Notes: generated by a model from the letters alone, not told the origin. Positions 42,502-51,880 are shown, counted from the stretch's first letter. The stretch is 64,000 bases of DNA from JAUZOB01 sp963692465 (GCA_963692465.1 OY829943.1:1426001-1490000), one strand, 5' to 3'. Translations and numbers: made by a program.

Positions 42502-43848
42502 ATGAATATCTCCAAGGAAAACATCGACGAATTGAATGGCATCTTAAAAGTCAATATCACGAAGGCTGATTATGAATCTTCTGTTAAGAGCATTCTCAAC
42601 GATTACCGCAAAAAAGCAAATATTCCCGGGTTTCGCCCCGGGAAAGTTCCGGCTAGCCTTATACAAAAAAGATATGGCACAGCGGTTCTTGTTGATGAAG
42701 TAAACAAAATCCTCAGCAAAGAAATCTCCAAGTATATTATTGATGAGAAACTGGATCTTCTTGGAGAACCATTGCCTAATGAAGAGCAACAGACAACAAT
42801 TGACTGGGAAAAAGACGAGGATTTCGAATTCATCTTCGATATTGCAATCTCTCCCGTTGTAAAAGTTTCTCTCGACAAGCGAAATAAATTTCCTTATTAC
42901 GATATTAACATTGACGAGAATCTAATCGATCAACAGATTGAGGCTTATTCTAATCGTTACGGGGAATCAAAAGAAGCAGACGTCGTTGCAGAAAAATCAA
43001 CCTTAAAAGGGACGATCGAACAACAAGCCACAGAAAACCCGATTAAAGCTGAAGACGTGATGATTGCCACCGATCTAATTGCCGATGAAGAAATTCGCAA
43101 ACAGTTTATTGGTGCGGCAAAAGAAACCACAATCACCTTCGACATCAAGAAAGCCTTCCCTAAAAACGAAGAAGTTGCCCACATGCTAAAGATAGAGAAA
43201 GATCAAGCCGAAAAACTCGAAGGCAATTTCTCTTATACAATCAGCGACATTCAAGACTTTAGCCCTGCAGAAGTTAACGAAGACCTCTTCAAAAAAGTGT
43301 ACGGAGAAAATACCGTTTCAACACTCGACGAGTTCAAAAATAAAATCAAAGAAGACCTCACAAATAATCTCACCAAATCAAGCGACTATCGTTTTCTAAT
43401 CGACACCCGCGACATTTTGGTCGAGAAATATCAGTTTGATCTTCCGGTCGCTTTCTTGAAACGTTGGCTAAAAGCCACGAACAAAGAACTTACAGAAGAA
43501 CAGATCGAATCGGATTTCATCCATTTTGAAAAAGATCTAAAATGGCAGATTATTAAGAATTCGATCGCTTCGGATCATGAAATAAAAGTTTCGGAAGAAG
43601 ATCTTCAGGATATGGCCAAAAACGCTACTATCGCTCAATTCCATCAATACGGAATCTTTAACATTCCTGAAGAATACGTCGAGAATTACTCCAAACAACT
43701 TCTCGAAAAAGAAGAAGAAAGAAGGCAACTGTTCCAACGCAAAGAGGAAGAAAAAGTTCTTGCTTGCGTCAAAGAAAAAGTAGCACTTGATTCCAAATCC
43801 GTTTCTCAGGATGAGTTTAACAAGCTTTTTGAAAAAGATTCAAAATAA
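42502..43848 (+). CDS. tig: trigger factor
   Basis: Ribosome-bound chaperone that meets nascent chains. The 448 residues contain the ribosome-docking FRPGKVP (in NIPGFRPGKVPASLIQKRYG, about 39-58). The middle PPIase-like part is divergent and probably inactive, as in other Bacteroidota; the C-terminal arms are helical and end in a charged EEERRQLFQRKEEE region. It opens the common tig-clpP-clpX order. No TAnnTTTG was seen in the 77 bases between the tRNA-Leu terminator and the ATG. Confidence 0.95.
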   Translation: MNISKENIDELNGILKVNITKADYESSVKSILNDYRKKANIPGFRPGKVPASLIQKRYGTAVLVDEVNKILSKEISKYIIDEKLDLLGEPLPNEEQQTTIDWEKDEDFEFIFDIAISPVVKVSLDKRNKFPYYDINIDENLIDQQIEAYSNRYGESKEADVVAEKSTLKGTIEQQATENPIKAEDVMIATDLIADEEIRKQFIGAAKETTITFDIKKAFPKNEEVAHMLKIEKDQAEKLEGNFSYTISDIQDFSPAEVNEDLFKKVYGENTVSTLDEFKNKIKEDLTNNLTKSSDYRFLIDTRDILVEKYQFDLPVAFLKRWLKATNKELTEEQIESDFIHFEKDLKWQIIKNSIASDHEIKVSEEDLQDMAKNATIAQFHQYGIFNIPEEYVENYSKQLLEKEEERRQLFQRKEEEKVLACVKEKVALDSKSVSQDEFNKLFEKDSK

Positions 43849-43879
43849 TAAGCAATCTCCTGATTTTGTACATTTTTTC

Positions 43880-43887
43880 TAACTTTG
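43880..43887 (+). promoter_or_regulatory. -7 promoter element of clpPX
   Basis: TAACTTTG, 71 bases before the clpP ATG at 43959; it lies after the TTG at 43866 that would otherwise lengthen clpP. Confidence 0.55.
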
Positions 43888-43958
43888 TAGAAAATGTTCC
43901 TATCGTCATAAAAGAGGGAACATTACCTACAAAGTTTTTTTATCTAAAAAAGACCGTT

Positions 43959-44639
43959 ATGAATCAATCAGACGAATTTAAAAAATACGCTACAAAACAC
44001 CTTGGGATAAGCAGTCTCACTCTGCATAAATACAATTCAGTATCTGCCAACTATATATCACCTACCATTATTGAGGAACGCCAGTTAAATGTTGCAACAA
44101 TGGATGTATTCTCAAGATTAATGATGGACCGGATTATCTTTCTTGGCGTCCCAATTGACGATTATGTCGCCAATATTATTCAGGCACAACTCCTTTTCCT
44201 TGATTCCACCGATCCGAATAAAGACATTCAGATTTATTTCAACACTCCAGGAGGATCAGTATATGCCGGATTAGGAATCTATGACACCATGCAGTTTATT
44301 TCTTCAGATATTGCAACAATCTGTACCGGGATGGCCGCATCAATGGGGGCAGTTCTTCTCACTGCCGGAGCTGCAGGAAAACGTTCAGCACTCAGTCACT
44401 CCAGAGTCATGATTCATCAACCGATGGGCGGAGCATCCGGTCAAGCCTCCGACATTGAGATTACCGCCCGTGAGATTATAAAACTCAAAAAAGAACTATA
44501 CGAAATTATTGCTTTACACTCCGGCAAATCTTATGAAGAAGTAGCCAAAGACTCCGATCGGGACTACTGGATGACAGCCGAAGAAGCCAAAGCATACGGA
44601 ATGATCGATGAAATTTTAATTAAAGACCAGAGGAAGTAA
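43959..44639 (+). CDS. clpP: ATP-dependent Clp protease proteolytic subunit
   Basis: Serine peptidase that degrades proteins fed by ClpX. The 226 residues include the catalytic Ser in GMAASMGAVLL, the His in SRVMIHQPMGG and the later Asp in the SDRDYWM region. The ATG at 43959 (MNQSDEFKKYATKHLG) is preferred to an upstream TTG because a promoter element lies between. The N-terminus before ISPTIIEERQ is longer than in E. coli, as usual in Bacteroidota. clpX starts two bases after the stop. Confidence 0.96.
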   Translation: MNQSDEFKKYATKHLGISSLTLHKYNSVSANYISPTIIEERQLNVATMDVFSRLMMDRIIFLGVPIDDYVANIIQAQLLFLDSTDPNKDIQIYFNTPGGSVYAGLGIYDTMQFISSDIATICTGMAASMGAVLLTAGAAGKRSALSHSRVMIHQPMGGASGQASDIEITAREIIKLKKELYEIIALHSGKSYEEVAKDSDRDYWMTAEEAKAYGMIDEILIKDQRK

Positions 44640-44640
44640 C

Positions 44641-45852
44641 ATGGACAAATGCTCGTTTTGTGGAAGAGAAAGAAAAGATGTTGATCTGCTCATAGCCGGC
44701 ATGGAAGGTCATATTTGTGACCGCTGTGCAGAACAAGCTCATGCTATTGTCGAAGAAGAATTTCGTAAAAAAAGTTCCTTCGATATTAAGAATATACAAT
44801 TAATGAAACCAACGGAGATCAAAGCCTTTCTTGACAATTATGTTATTGGACAGGATCAGGCTAAAAAGATTCTTTCAGTTGCCGTTTATAATCACTACAA
44901 AAGACTCTCTCAGAAATCAGAAGATGATACGGAAATAGAAAAATCAAACGTCATCCTCGTAGGAGAAACCGGAACAGGGAAAACACTGTTGGCACGAACC
45001 ATTGCACGAATGCTTCATGTTCCCTTCACCATTGTCGATGCAACAGTTCTTACTGAGGCCGGCTATGTCGGTGAAGATATTGAAAGTATCCTGACTCGTC
45101 TTCTTCAGTCTGCCGATTACAATGTAGATGCCGCAGAACAAGGGATTGTTTTCATCGACGAAATTGACAAAATAGCTCGTAAAGGAGATAATCCCTCTAT
45201 TACCCGTGACGTATCAGGCGAAGGTGTTCAGCAAGGACTTCTCAAACTTTTGGAAGGAGCAATCGTTAATGTTCCTCCTCAGGGTGGAAGGAAACATCCG
45301 GAGCAGAAAATGATCCCCGTTAATACCAAAAACATTCTCTTTGTCTGTGGAGGCGCATTCGAGGGGATAGAACGGAAGATTGCAAACCGGATGAACACCA
45401 GAGTCATCGGTTACGGAGCCAGCAAAGAGGTCTCCACTATCGACCGTGAGAACCTTCTGCAATATATTTCTCCACAGGATCTGAGAGCTTTCGGAATGAT
45501 TCCTGAAATCATCGGTCGTCTTCCGGTACTTGCCCATCTTGATCCACTTGACAATACCGCTCTCCGAAGGATCTTGGTAGAACCTAAAAATGCGATTATC
45601 AAACAATATCACAAGCTTTTCGAGTTGGATGGAATAGAAATATCCTTTGATAAGGAAGCACTTGATTTCATTGTTGATAAAGCCATCGAATTCAAATTAG
45701 GAGCCAGAGGACTACGTTCTATCTGCGAGACAATCATGACTGATGCCATGTTCGAGATGCCTTCAAATGATACCAAAAGCATAACGATTACCCAAGAATA
45801 TGCTCAGAAAAAGCTTAATGATCAAACAGCACAACGATTACAGGCAAGCTAA
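44641..45852 (+). CDS. clpX: ATP-dependent Clp protease ATP-binding subunit ClpX
   Basis: AAA+ unfoldase for ClpP. The 403 residues start with the C4 zinc domain (CSFCGRERKDVDLLIAG... CDRC, residues 4-34), then Walker A VGETGTGKTLLA, pore loop TEAGYVGEDIE, Walker B GIVFIDEIDKIAR, and sensor residues in LRAFGMIPEIIGRLPV. Co-transcribed with clpP (two-base gap). Confidence 0.98.
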   Translation: MDKCSFCGRERKDVDLLIAGMEGHICDRCAEQAHAIVEEEFRKKSSFDIKNIQLMKPTEIKAFLDNYVIGQDQAKKILSVAVYNHYKRLSQKSEDDTEIEKSNVILVGETGTGKTLLARTIARMLHVPFTIVDATVLTEAGYVGEDIESILTRLLQSADYNVDAAEQGIVFIDEIDKIARKGDNPSITRDVSGEGVQQGLLKLLEGAIVNVPPQGGRKHPEQKMIPVNTKNILFVCGGAFEGIERKIANRMNTRVIGYGASKEVSTIDRENLLQYISPQDLRAFGMIPEIIGRLPVLAHLDPLDNTALRRILVEPKNAIIKQYHKLFELDGIEISFDKEALDFIVDKAIEFKLGARGLRSICETIMTDAMFEMPSNDTKSITITQEYAQKKLNDQTAQRLQAS

Positions 45853-45867
45853 TTTCTTTTTTCAAAT

Positions 45868-45914
45868 AAAAGAGAAGGGGTTGTTCAATAATAATGAACA
45901 ACCCCTTCTCTTTA
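45868..45914. terminator. bidirectional terminator, clpX / fabH-like gene
   Basis: Stem AAGAGAAGGGGTTGTTCA/TGAACAACCCCTTCTCTT between convergent transcripts. Confidence 0.9.
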
Positions 45915-45933
45915 TCTTATCTACAGCGACCGG

Positions 45934-47022
45934 TTACGGCACTCTATAAACAACCGAACAGATATTCATTCCGCCACCGACAGAACAAATGACCAGATTA
46001 TCTCCGCTTTTTATTTCATGTCCTTCAATCTTTCCTTTTAAAATCAAGTCCCAAAGAGTTGGGATTGTTGCTGCAGAGTTATTTCCAAGTTTCTTGATAC
46101 TCATCGGCATAATCTCATTTGTATCACCCTTGACTCCATATAATTTAAAGACCCGTTTTAAAATTGCATCATCCATCTTTTCATTAGCCTGATGAATCAG
46201 AACTTTATTTACATGAGTAATATCAAGTCCTGCTTTATCAAGACTCTCCTTTACAACTCCCGGGACGTTAGTCAATGCATAGACATAAAGTTTATGTCCC
46301 TGTTGCCGGATAAAAAGATCATCTTTCCGGGAATAATCATCGTTGATAGATCCATCTAGTTTAAGCATATCCTGAAACCCAAAAGAGTCAGATCTTCCAG
46401 CATGAGAAAGGATACCAATAGGTTCTTCGCTTTCGACAGCCTCAACAACTACAGCCCCTGCACCATCAGAGAAAATCATAGAATCCCGGTCATGAGGATC
46501 ACTTACTCTTGAATTCATATCAGCGCCGACAACCAAACCTCTCTTATAATCACCGGAACGGATATAGGCATCAGCCGTAATAAATGCAGCCACCCAACTA
46601 GGGCATCCGCAGATAACATCATGAGTTATCGACTTCGGATTGCGAATTCCAAGTTTTGCCTTTATCCGATTAGAGATTGTAGGCAAAGTCTGCATACGAT
46701 TATCCCCTTCCCGAATATCACCGAAATTATGCCCGACAATTATGAAATCGAGCGATTCTCCATCAATTCCTGCGTTTTTCAACGCGTCTTTAGCTGCCTC
46801 TGTTCCCAAATCAGAAGTCATCTGGTCCTTTCTGGCCCAGCGGCGCTCCCTTATATTGGTAATATCCTCAAACTTTTTAATAATCTCAGCATTCGGACGA
46901 TCAAAAGCCTTTCGTGTGGCTGGATCATAAAACTTATAATCCAGAAAATAGTCATTCTTAATCACCACTTCCGGAATATAACTTCCTGTCCCTTTTACTA
47001 CAGTATAAATTCTTTTACTCAT
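45934..47022 (-). CDS. 3-oxoacyl-ACP synthase III family protein (FabH-like)
   Basis: Thiolase-fold condensing enzyme. The 362 residues have the catalytic triad positions Cys in VICGCPSWVAAF, His in LIHQANEKM and Asn in GNNSAATIP. It is about 45 residues longer than classical FabH, with a long N-terminal part, so it may use a special acyl primer rather than start ordinary fatty acid synthesis. The ATG at 47022 is chosen: the upstream frame to 47052 would overlap lpxH by 26 bases. It follows lpxH by four bases and is likely co-transcribed. Confidence 0.9.
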   Translation of the reverse strand: MSKRIYTVVKGTGSYIPEVVIKNDYFLDYKFYDPATRKAFDRPNAEIIKKFEDITNIRERRWARKDQMTSDLGTEAAKDALKNAGIDGESLDFIIVGHNFGDIREGDNRMQTLPTISNRIKAKLGIRNPKSITHDVICGCPSWVAAFITADAYIRSGDYKRGLVVGADMNSRVSDPHDRDSMIFSDGAGAVVVEAVESEEPIGILSHAGRSDSFGFQDMLKLDGSINDDYSRKDDLFIRQQGHKLYVYALTNVPGVVKESLDKAGLDITHVNKVLIHQANEKMDDAILKRVFKLYGVKGDTNEIMPMSIKKLGNNSAATIPTLWDLILKGKIEGHEIKSGDNLVICSVGGGMNICSVVYRVP

Positions 47023-47026
47023 ATAT

Positions 47027-47818
47027 TCACACATTCGAGGCCTTCTCTTCACAAGAGGTCTCTGAAATATTATTATAGGTTTTTAATTCTAATTTTTCTC
47101 CATCAAATTCTGCATACGTAAACAATCGTATCCAATCGCCGGTATTAATATACCGAGAGTGATCGCCTATTTTCAAATCCAATGCAAGATGCCGGTGACC
47201 CATTATAAAATAATCCACATCATGCGTTTTCTGGTACTCAACGGCAAAACTCACAATTCCTTCGTTCTCTATTCCCTGAAAAACAGCCCCTTCAATTCCT
47301 TTAGAAATGCGACTATGCTTTGACCACGTGTGACCAATCCACAGTGCGAAATTAGGATGTAAACGAGAGAATAGCCACTGCAAGATCTTATTTTCAAAAA
47401 CTTTTTTCAGAAATAAATATCCTTTATCACTCTTGTCTAATCCATCTCCATGAGCAATAAAGAAATGTTTCCCATTAATCGTCAAACTCCAAGGTTCATG
47501 ATGAACACAAACACCCAGCTCTTCCGAAAAATAATCAGACATCCAAAGGTCATGATTACCAGTAAATAAATGAACTTTTATTCCGCTGTCTGCAATTTCA
47601 GCTATCTTTCCTAATGCTCTTGTAAATCCCTTAGGAACAACTTCTTTATATTCAAACCAGAAATCAAAAATATCTCCCAATAAGAATATAGCTCCGGCAT
47701 CTTTACGCGCCATCTCCAGCCATGAAACAAAAAGCACTTCACGCTCTCTGTTGTTTTTTAATGCAGGAGCGCCAAGATGAACATCTGAAATAAAATATAT
47801 CTTTTTGTTTTCTACCAA
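47027..47818 (-). CDS. lpxH: UDP-2,3-diacylglucosamine diphosphatase LpxH
   Basis: Cleaves UDP-2,3-diacylglucosamine to lipid X in lipid A synthesis. Metallophosphoesterase motifs: FISDVHLGAP, LLGDIFDFWFEY, TGNHDLW, FIAHGDGLD, and MGHRHLALDLKIG. The frame is open to a GTG at 47848, but that codon starts at the last base of a TATATTTG promoter element. The next usable start is TTG at 47818 (or 47827), just before ENKKIYFISD, giving about 263 residues. No ATG exists near the N-terminus. Confidence 0.92.
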   Translation of the reverse strand: MVENKKIYFISDVHLGAPALKNNREREVLFVSWLEMARKDAGAIFLLGDIFDFWFEYKEVVPKGFTRALGKIAEIADSGIKVHLFTGNHDLWMSDYFSEELGVCVHHEPWSLTINGKHFFIAHGDGLDKSDKGYLFLKKVFENKILQWLFSRLHPNFALWIGHTWSKHSRISKGIEGAVFQGIENEGIVSFAVEYQKTHDVDYFIMGHRHLALDLKIGDHSRYINTGDWIRLFTYAEFDGEKLELKTYNNISETSCEEKASNV

Positions 47819-47847
47819 ATCAGACAACTTCCGAATTATAAAGGGCA

Positions 47848-47855
47848 CAAATATA
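47848..47855 (-). promoter_or_regulatory. -7 promoter element of lpxH operon
   Basis: TATATTTG, 29 bases before the proposed TTG start at 47818. Confidence 0.6.
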
Positions 47856-47953
47856 TTAGATATTATTCAGACAACAAGATCCTTATCTTATTAATCAAAA
47901 ACATTACGAGAAATACAACCTAAAAAACAATTCAAGATGTATTTTCAACTTTT

Positions 47954-49102
47954 TCATTTTAAAATTCGAGCCAATCTTTGATTTAATTCCGGTGCAGAAA
48001 GATTTTTCCCAATGATCTTCCCTTGTCGATCAAGAAGATAATTAGCCGGAACCGCTTGAATATTATAATTAGCCACCGCTTGATTGCTTCCTTGCATATC
48101 GCCCACATTAATCCAACTCATCCGATCATTAACGATTGCATCATTCCAAAGATTTCTATTCTTATCAACACTCACCTGATAAATCGTTAAACCTCTCGAA
48201 CGATATTTTGCATTCAGATCAACCAAGGCACCATTCATAATTCTCGAATTTCGATCAAGAGCCGACCAGAATTGCAGCAGTACATATTTCCCTCTCAACG
48301 AAGACAACCGACATATTTTACCTGACGGATCAGGCAATGAGATATCCGGACTATTTACAGCAATAGCTTGCAACGTCTTTGCCAATTTTATATTCCGTTC
48401 TTTCTGCATCAGCAACAAGGTATTGTCATATAATGCTTTTACATGTTCTGATTTAGGATAAACACTATTCAGTGCCGATGCGACCATTTTCATGGTTTGC
48501 AAATCCTGAATCACATAATTTTGATCATCAAATCGCTGATATAAGGCTAAAATACTCGCCATTGAAAATGGATGTCGATGCACAAAGAAAATAGAAGAAT
48601 CGCTCTGTGCTCTCATTATTGCAGCACATTCCATATCCCATTTTTTCTTCTTGGTCAAATAATCGGGACGGTTTGCCTGCATTGATATTAAAGAATGAAT
48701 TGAATCAAGTTTACGTGTAGTAGACTGCAGATGATAAGTCAAAGTTCGTACCAACTCAGAATTATGAGATCCAAGAACTGCATAGTCAGTGGACAGGTTT
48801 GAATAATCTCCCACAACAACGGCTTGTTCTGTTGAATCCATTAACAGAGTAATAAAATTATTCTTTGCTAATTTCAACAAATAAAATTGAGGGAACGAGG
48901 TTCTTCCTTTGAACTCAAACTTCCCGTCATTATCAACCTTGGCCGAATCAAGCAGAACAGAAGAATTGACCTTCAACTCTTCCAGATAGATCATCTTTCC
49001 TTCCGCATTGGTTATTTTCCCGGATATTGTAAAATTCGTTTTGTCTTTGCAAGACTGCAATATTATAATAAGTACCGGTATCAGATAAAAAAGACGTTTC
49101 AC
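47954..49102 (-). CDS. thioredoxin-fold lipoprotein (DUF4369 plus AhpC/TSA), CXXC lost
   Basis: A 382-residue lipoprotein (LQSCKDK lipobox, Cys near 17). Residues about 22-115 are a DUF4369 beta domain (FTISGKITNAEGKMIYLEEL); about 240-380 are a TlpA-like thioredoxin fold with VLLQFWSALDRNSRIMNG, YQVSVDKNRNLWND and NIQAVPANYLLDRQGKIIGKNL. At the position of the redox WCxxC there is ALDRNS: no cysteine. The cis-proline (AVPANY) is kept. So it cannot be a thiol oxidoreductase of the normal type; it may bind a partner instead. Promoter at 49141-49148. Confidence 0.9.
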   Translation of the reverse strand: MKRLFYLIPVLIIILQSCKDKTNFTISGKITNAEGKMIYLEELKVNSSVLLDSAKVDNDGKFEFKGRTSFPQFYLLKLAKNNFITLLMDSTEQAVVVGDYSNLSTDYAVLGSHNSELVRTLTYHLQSTTRKLDSIHSLISMQANRPDYLTKKKKWDMECAAIMRAQSDSSIFFVHRHPFSMASILALYQRFDDQNYVIQDLQTMKMVASALNSVYPKSEHVKALYDNTLLLMQKERNIKLAKTLQAIAVNSPDISLPDPSGKICRLSSLRGKYVLLQFWSALDRNSRIMNGALVDLNAKYRSRGLTIYQVSVDKNRNLWNDAIVNDRMSWINVGDMQGSNQAVANYNIQAVPANYLLDRQGKIIGKNLSAPELNQRLARILK

Positions 49103-49140
49103 TGCAATACGTTTTTAGTTTCACGTTACACACAAGCCTT

Positions 49141-49148
49141 CAAAAATA
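49141..49148 (-). promoter_or_regulatory. -7 promoter element of thioredoxin-fold lipoprotein gene
   Basis: TATTTTTG, 38 bases before the ATG. Confidence 0.6.
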
Positions 49149-49317
49149 CATTTTTATTTGAATCAGCAATCCATCTTACCTACACTACTTTGAATCCACC
49201 ATCAATTTTATTGCTCAAAAGCAGTAATATTTCACTAATTCTATAATTCGCACACCCTATTGTCAATCCCCGAAGATAATTATTTAATTTTACCGAATCA
49301 ACTGAAGGATTATCGAC

Positions 49318-50256
49318 GTGAAAATTTATTCCAATCTTCAAAATTTCTCTATAGCAAATCCCATTGTCACAATTGGTACTTTTGATGGGATACATCTTGG
49401 GCACCGGAGTGTTATTAATAGCCTGTTAAAAATCGCACAGTCAGAAAACGGGAATTCGGTCATTTTCACTTTTGACCCTCATCCCCGGCAAGTTGTTGCG
49501 CCACATGACCAAAAAGTACAACTTCTTACGACTCCTGAAGAAAAGGCCAATTTACTGTCCGATATTGGGATTGAGCACTTAATTATTTATCCCTTTACCC
49601 GGAAATTTGCCAGCATGAACTATCATGATTTTGTAGAAAAAATTCTGGTCAACAAAATTCACATCTCCCATTTAGTAGTCGGTTACGATCATCATTTCGG
49701 GAAGAATCGGGAAGGTGGTTTTGATTCGCTTTCTCAATGTGCTAACGAATTCGGATTTAAAGTCACACACTTGGGAGCTCTTGAGGTGGACCATATCAAT
49801 ATAAGTTCCACAAAAATCAGGAATGCGCTCAACAATGGGAACATTGATTTGGCGAACGAATACCTGGGATATTCTTATATTCTTACAGGAACAGTTGTCA
49901 AAGGGAATCAAATAGGCCGAACCATCGGATTCCCAACAGCCAACATACAGGTAAGTAATCCGGCCAAGTTAATTCCCCCCGCAGGTGTTTATGCAGTCAA
50001 AGTAAAAATCAATGATTCTATTTTCCCCGGAGTTCTAAATATTGGAACCCGTCCAACTCTTTTCCCTGAAGAAACAGAGAAAAGCATTGAAGTGAATATC
50101 TTTAATTTCGACGGAATGCTATACGACAAAGAACTCACTGTATTTTTCGAAAAGAAGATCAGAGACGAAAAGAGATTTGAGAACATTGACTCACTCAAAC
50201 AGCAAATCGAATTCGACAAGATCATTGCTATGAATCTGCTAAAAGACCTCATCTGA
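49318..50256 (+). CDS. ribF: bifunctional riboflavin kinase/FAD synthetase
   Basis: Makes FMN and FAD from riboflavin. The 312 residues have the nucleotidyltransferase GTFDGIHLGHRSVI (19-32), FTFDPHPRQVV and ISSTKIRNAL, then the kinase domain with GRTIGFPTANI and GVLNIGTRPT. The start is GTG at 49318; there is no ATG before the catalytic motif and the length is normal for RibF. No FMN riboswitch is present in the short upstream space. Confidence 0.95.
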   Translation: MKIYSNLQNFSIANPIVTIGTFDGIHLGHRSVINSLLKIAQSENGNSVIFTFDPHPRQVVAPHDQKVQLLTTPEEKANLLSDIGIEHLIIYPFTRKFASMNYHDFVEKILVNKIHISHLVVGYDHHFGKNREGGFDSLSQCANEFGFKVTHLGALEVDHINISSTKIRNALNNGNIDLANEYLGYSYILTGTVVKGNQIGRTIGFPTANIQVSNPAKLIPPAGVYAVKVKINDSIFPGVLNIGTRPTLFPEETEKSIEVNIFNFDGMLYDKELTVFFEKKIRDEKRFENIDSLKQQIEFDKIIAMNLLKDLI

Positions 50257-50317
50257 TTGTACACTCAATTCTGCATATATATACTGAGGTTATGAATCAA
50301 ACATTTACAACAATAAC

Positions 50318-50325
50318 TATTTTTG
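50318..50325 (+). promoter_or_regulatory. -7 promoter element of ahcY
   Basis: TATTTTTG, 28 bases before the ATG. Confidence 0.6.
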
Positions 50326-50353
50326 CAATCGTTAATTTTAGAATAGGAAAAAA

Positions 50354-51763
50354 ATGACTGAAAACAAAACAGAATACAAAGTTGCCGACATCAATCTGGC
50401 TGACTTTGGAAGAAAAGAAATTGAAATTGCCGAAAAAGAAATGCCAGGTTTAATGGCTATTCGCGAAAAATACGCTAAGAGTCAGCCTCTTGCCGGTGCC
50501 AGAATAATGGGATCCTTACACATGACCATACAGACTGCCGTGCTCATCGAAACATTAAAAGCATTAGGAGCTCAGATTAGATGGTGCAGTTGTAATATTT
50601 TCTCCACCCAGGATCATGCAGCTGCCGCCATTGCCAAAGACGGAGTCCCCGTCTTCGCATGGAAAGGCGAAAGCCTCGCAGAATACTGGTGGTGTACCGA
50701 ACGAGCTCTTGATTTCGGAAACGGACTGGGGCCAAACCTCATTGTTGATGACGGAGGTGATGCAACGCTCATGATTCATAAAGGATTCCAGGCAGAGAAC
50801 GACCCTACTGTACTGGATGTTGCCACAGAAGCAGAAGACGAAGTCGAACTTTTCAACTGTCTGAAAAAAGCATTTAAATCAAATTCTTCACGCTGGCATC
50901 ATGCCATCAAGAACATCAAGGGTGTATCTGAAGAAACAACAACCGGAGTTCACCGGCTTTACCAGATGCAGGAGAAGGGAGAACTTCTTTTCCCCGCCTT
51001 CAATGTAAACGATTCGGTTACCAAATCGAAATTCGACAATTTATATGGTTGCCGCGAATCACTTGCCGATGGAATAAAACGTGCCACAGATGTCATGATT
51101 GCCGGAAAAGTAGTCGTTGTTGCAGGTTACGGAGACGTAGGGAAAGGTTGTTCCAAATCAATGCATAGCTATGGGGCTCGCGTTATTATCACGGAAATAG
51201 ACCCCATCTGTGCTCTACAGGCTGTAATGGAAGGCTACGAAGTAACAACCATGGAAGAGGCAGTTAAAGAAGGCAATATCTTTGTTACAACCACCGGGAA
51301 CTGCGATATCATCACCATTGAACACATGAAAGCCATGAAAGATCAGGCTATCGTTTGTAATATCGGGCACTTCGATAATGAGATCCAGGTTAGCCAACTT
51401 GAGAATTATCCAGGGATCCGTAGAACAAACATCAAACCACAGGTTGACAAATACACGTTCCCCGACGGACATAGTATCTTCCTTCTGGCTGAAGGACGAC
51501 TTGTTAATCTCGGATGTGCAACCGGACATCCCTCATTTGTTATGAGTAATTCTTTCTGCAACCAGACCCTTGCACAGCTTGAACTCTGGAAGAACAACTA
51601 TAAAGTAGACGTATACCGGCTTCCAAAAGACCTTGACGAAGAAGTGGCCCGTCTGCATCTTGAGAAACTTAACGTCAAACTATCGGTCTTAACTCCAAAG
51701 CAAGCCGATTATATTGGAGTTCCGGTCAAAGGACCCTACAAACAGGATCATTATCGGTATTAA
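50354..51763 (+). CDS. ahcY: adenosylhomocysteinase
   Basis: Hydrolyses S-adenosylhomocysteine to adenosine and homocysteine with bound NAD, clearing the product of methyltransferases. The 469 residues show SLHMTIQTAVLIETL, CNIFSTQDHAAAAI, the NAD-binding VVAGYGDVGKGCSKSM, TTGNCDIIT, NIGHFDNEI and the C-terminal YKQDHYRY with the Lys-Tyr that reaches into the neighbour subunit. Monocistronic, with a terminator at 51783-51823. No SAH riboswitch seen. Confidence 0.98.
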   Translation: MTENKTEYKVADINLADFGRKEIEIAEKEMPGLMAIREKYAKSQPLAGARIMGSLHMTIQTAVLIETLKALGAQIRWCSCNIFSTQDHAAAAIAKDGVPVFAWKGESLAEYWWCTERALDFGNGLGPNLIVDDGGDATLMIHKGFQAENDPTVLDVATEAEDEVELFNCLKKAFKSNSSRWHHAIKNIKGVSEETTTGVHRLYQMQEKGELLFPAFNVNDSVTKSKFDNLYGCRESLADGIKRATDVMIAGKVVVVAGYGDVGKGCSKSMHSYGARVIITEIDPICALQAVMEGYEVTTMEEAVKEGNIFVTTTGNCDIITIEHMKAMKDQAIVCNIGHFDNEIQVSQLENYPGIRRTNIKPQVDKYTFPDGHSIFLLAEGRLVNLGCATGHPSFVMSNSFCNQTLAQLELWKNNYKVDVYRLPKDLDEEVARLHLEKLNVKLSVLTPKQADYIGVPVKGPYKQDHYRY

Positions 51764-51782
51764 TCTGATTGATCTTTTATCG

Positions 51783-51823
51783 AAAAGGAGAAAGAGAAAT
51801 TACAAACTCTCTCTCCTTTTTTG
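51783..51823 (+). terminator. terminator of ahcY
   Basis: Stem AAAAGGAGAAAGAG/CTCTCTCTCCTTTT, one mismatch, then TTG and a T-rich stretch. Confidence 0.75.
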
Positions 51824-51880
51824 TCTTTCCAATATTCGGAAACCGTAAATCGGAGGATAGAGTATTCGTATTACAGTATT

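Noticed and set aside
50240..50353. SAH riboswitch before ahcY
   Set aside because: The leader after the -7 element is under 30 bases, too short for that structure.
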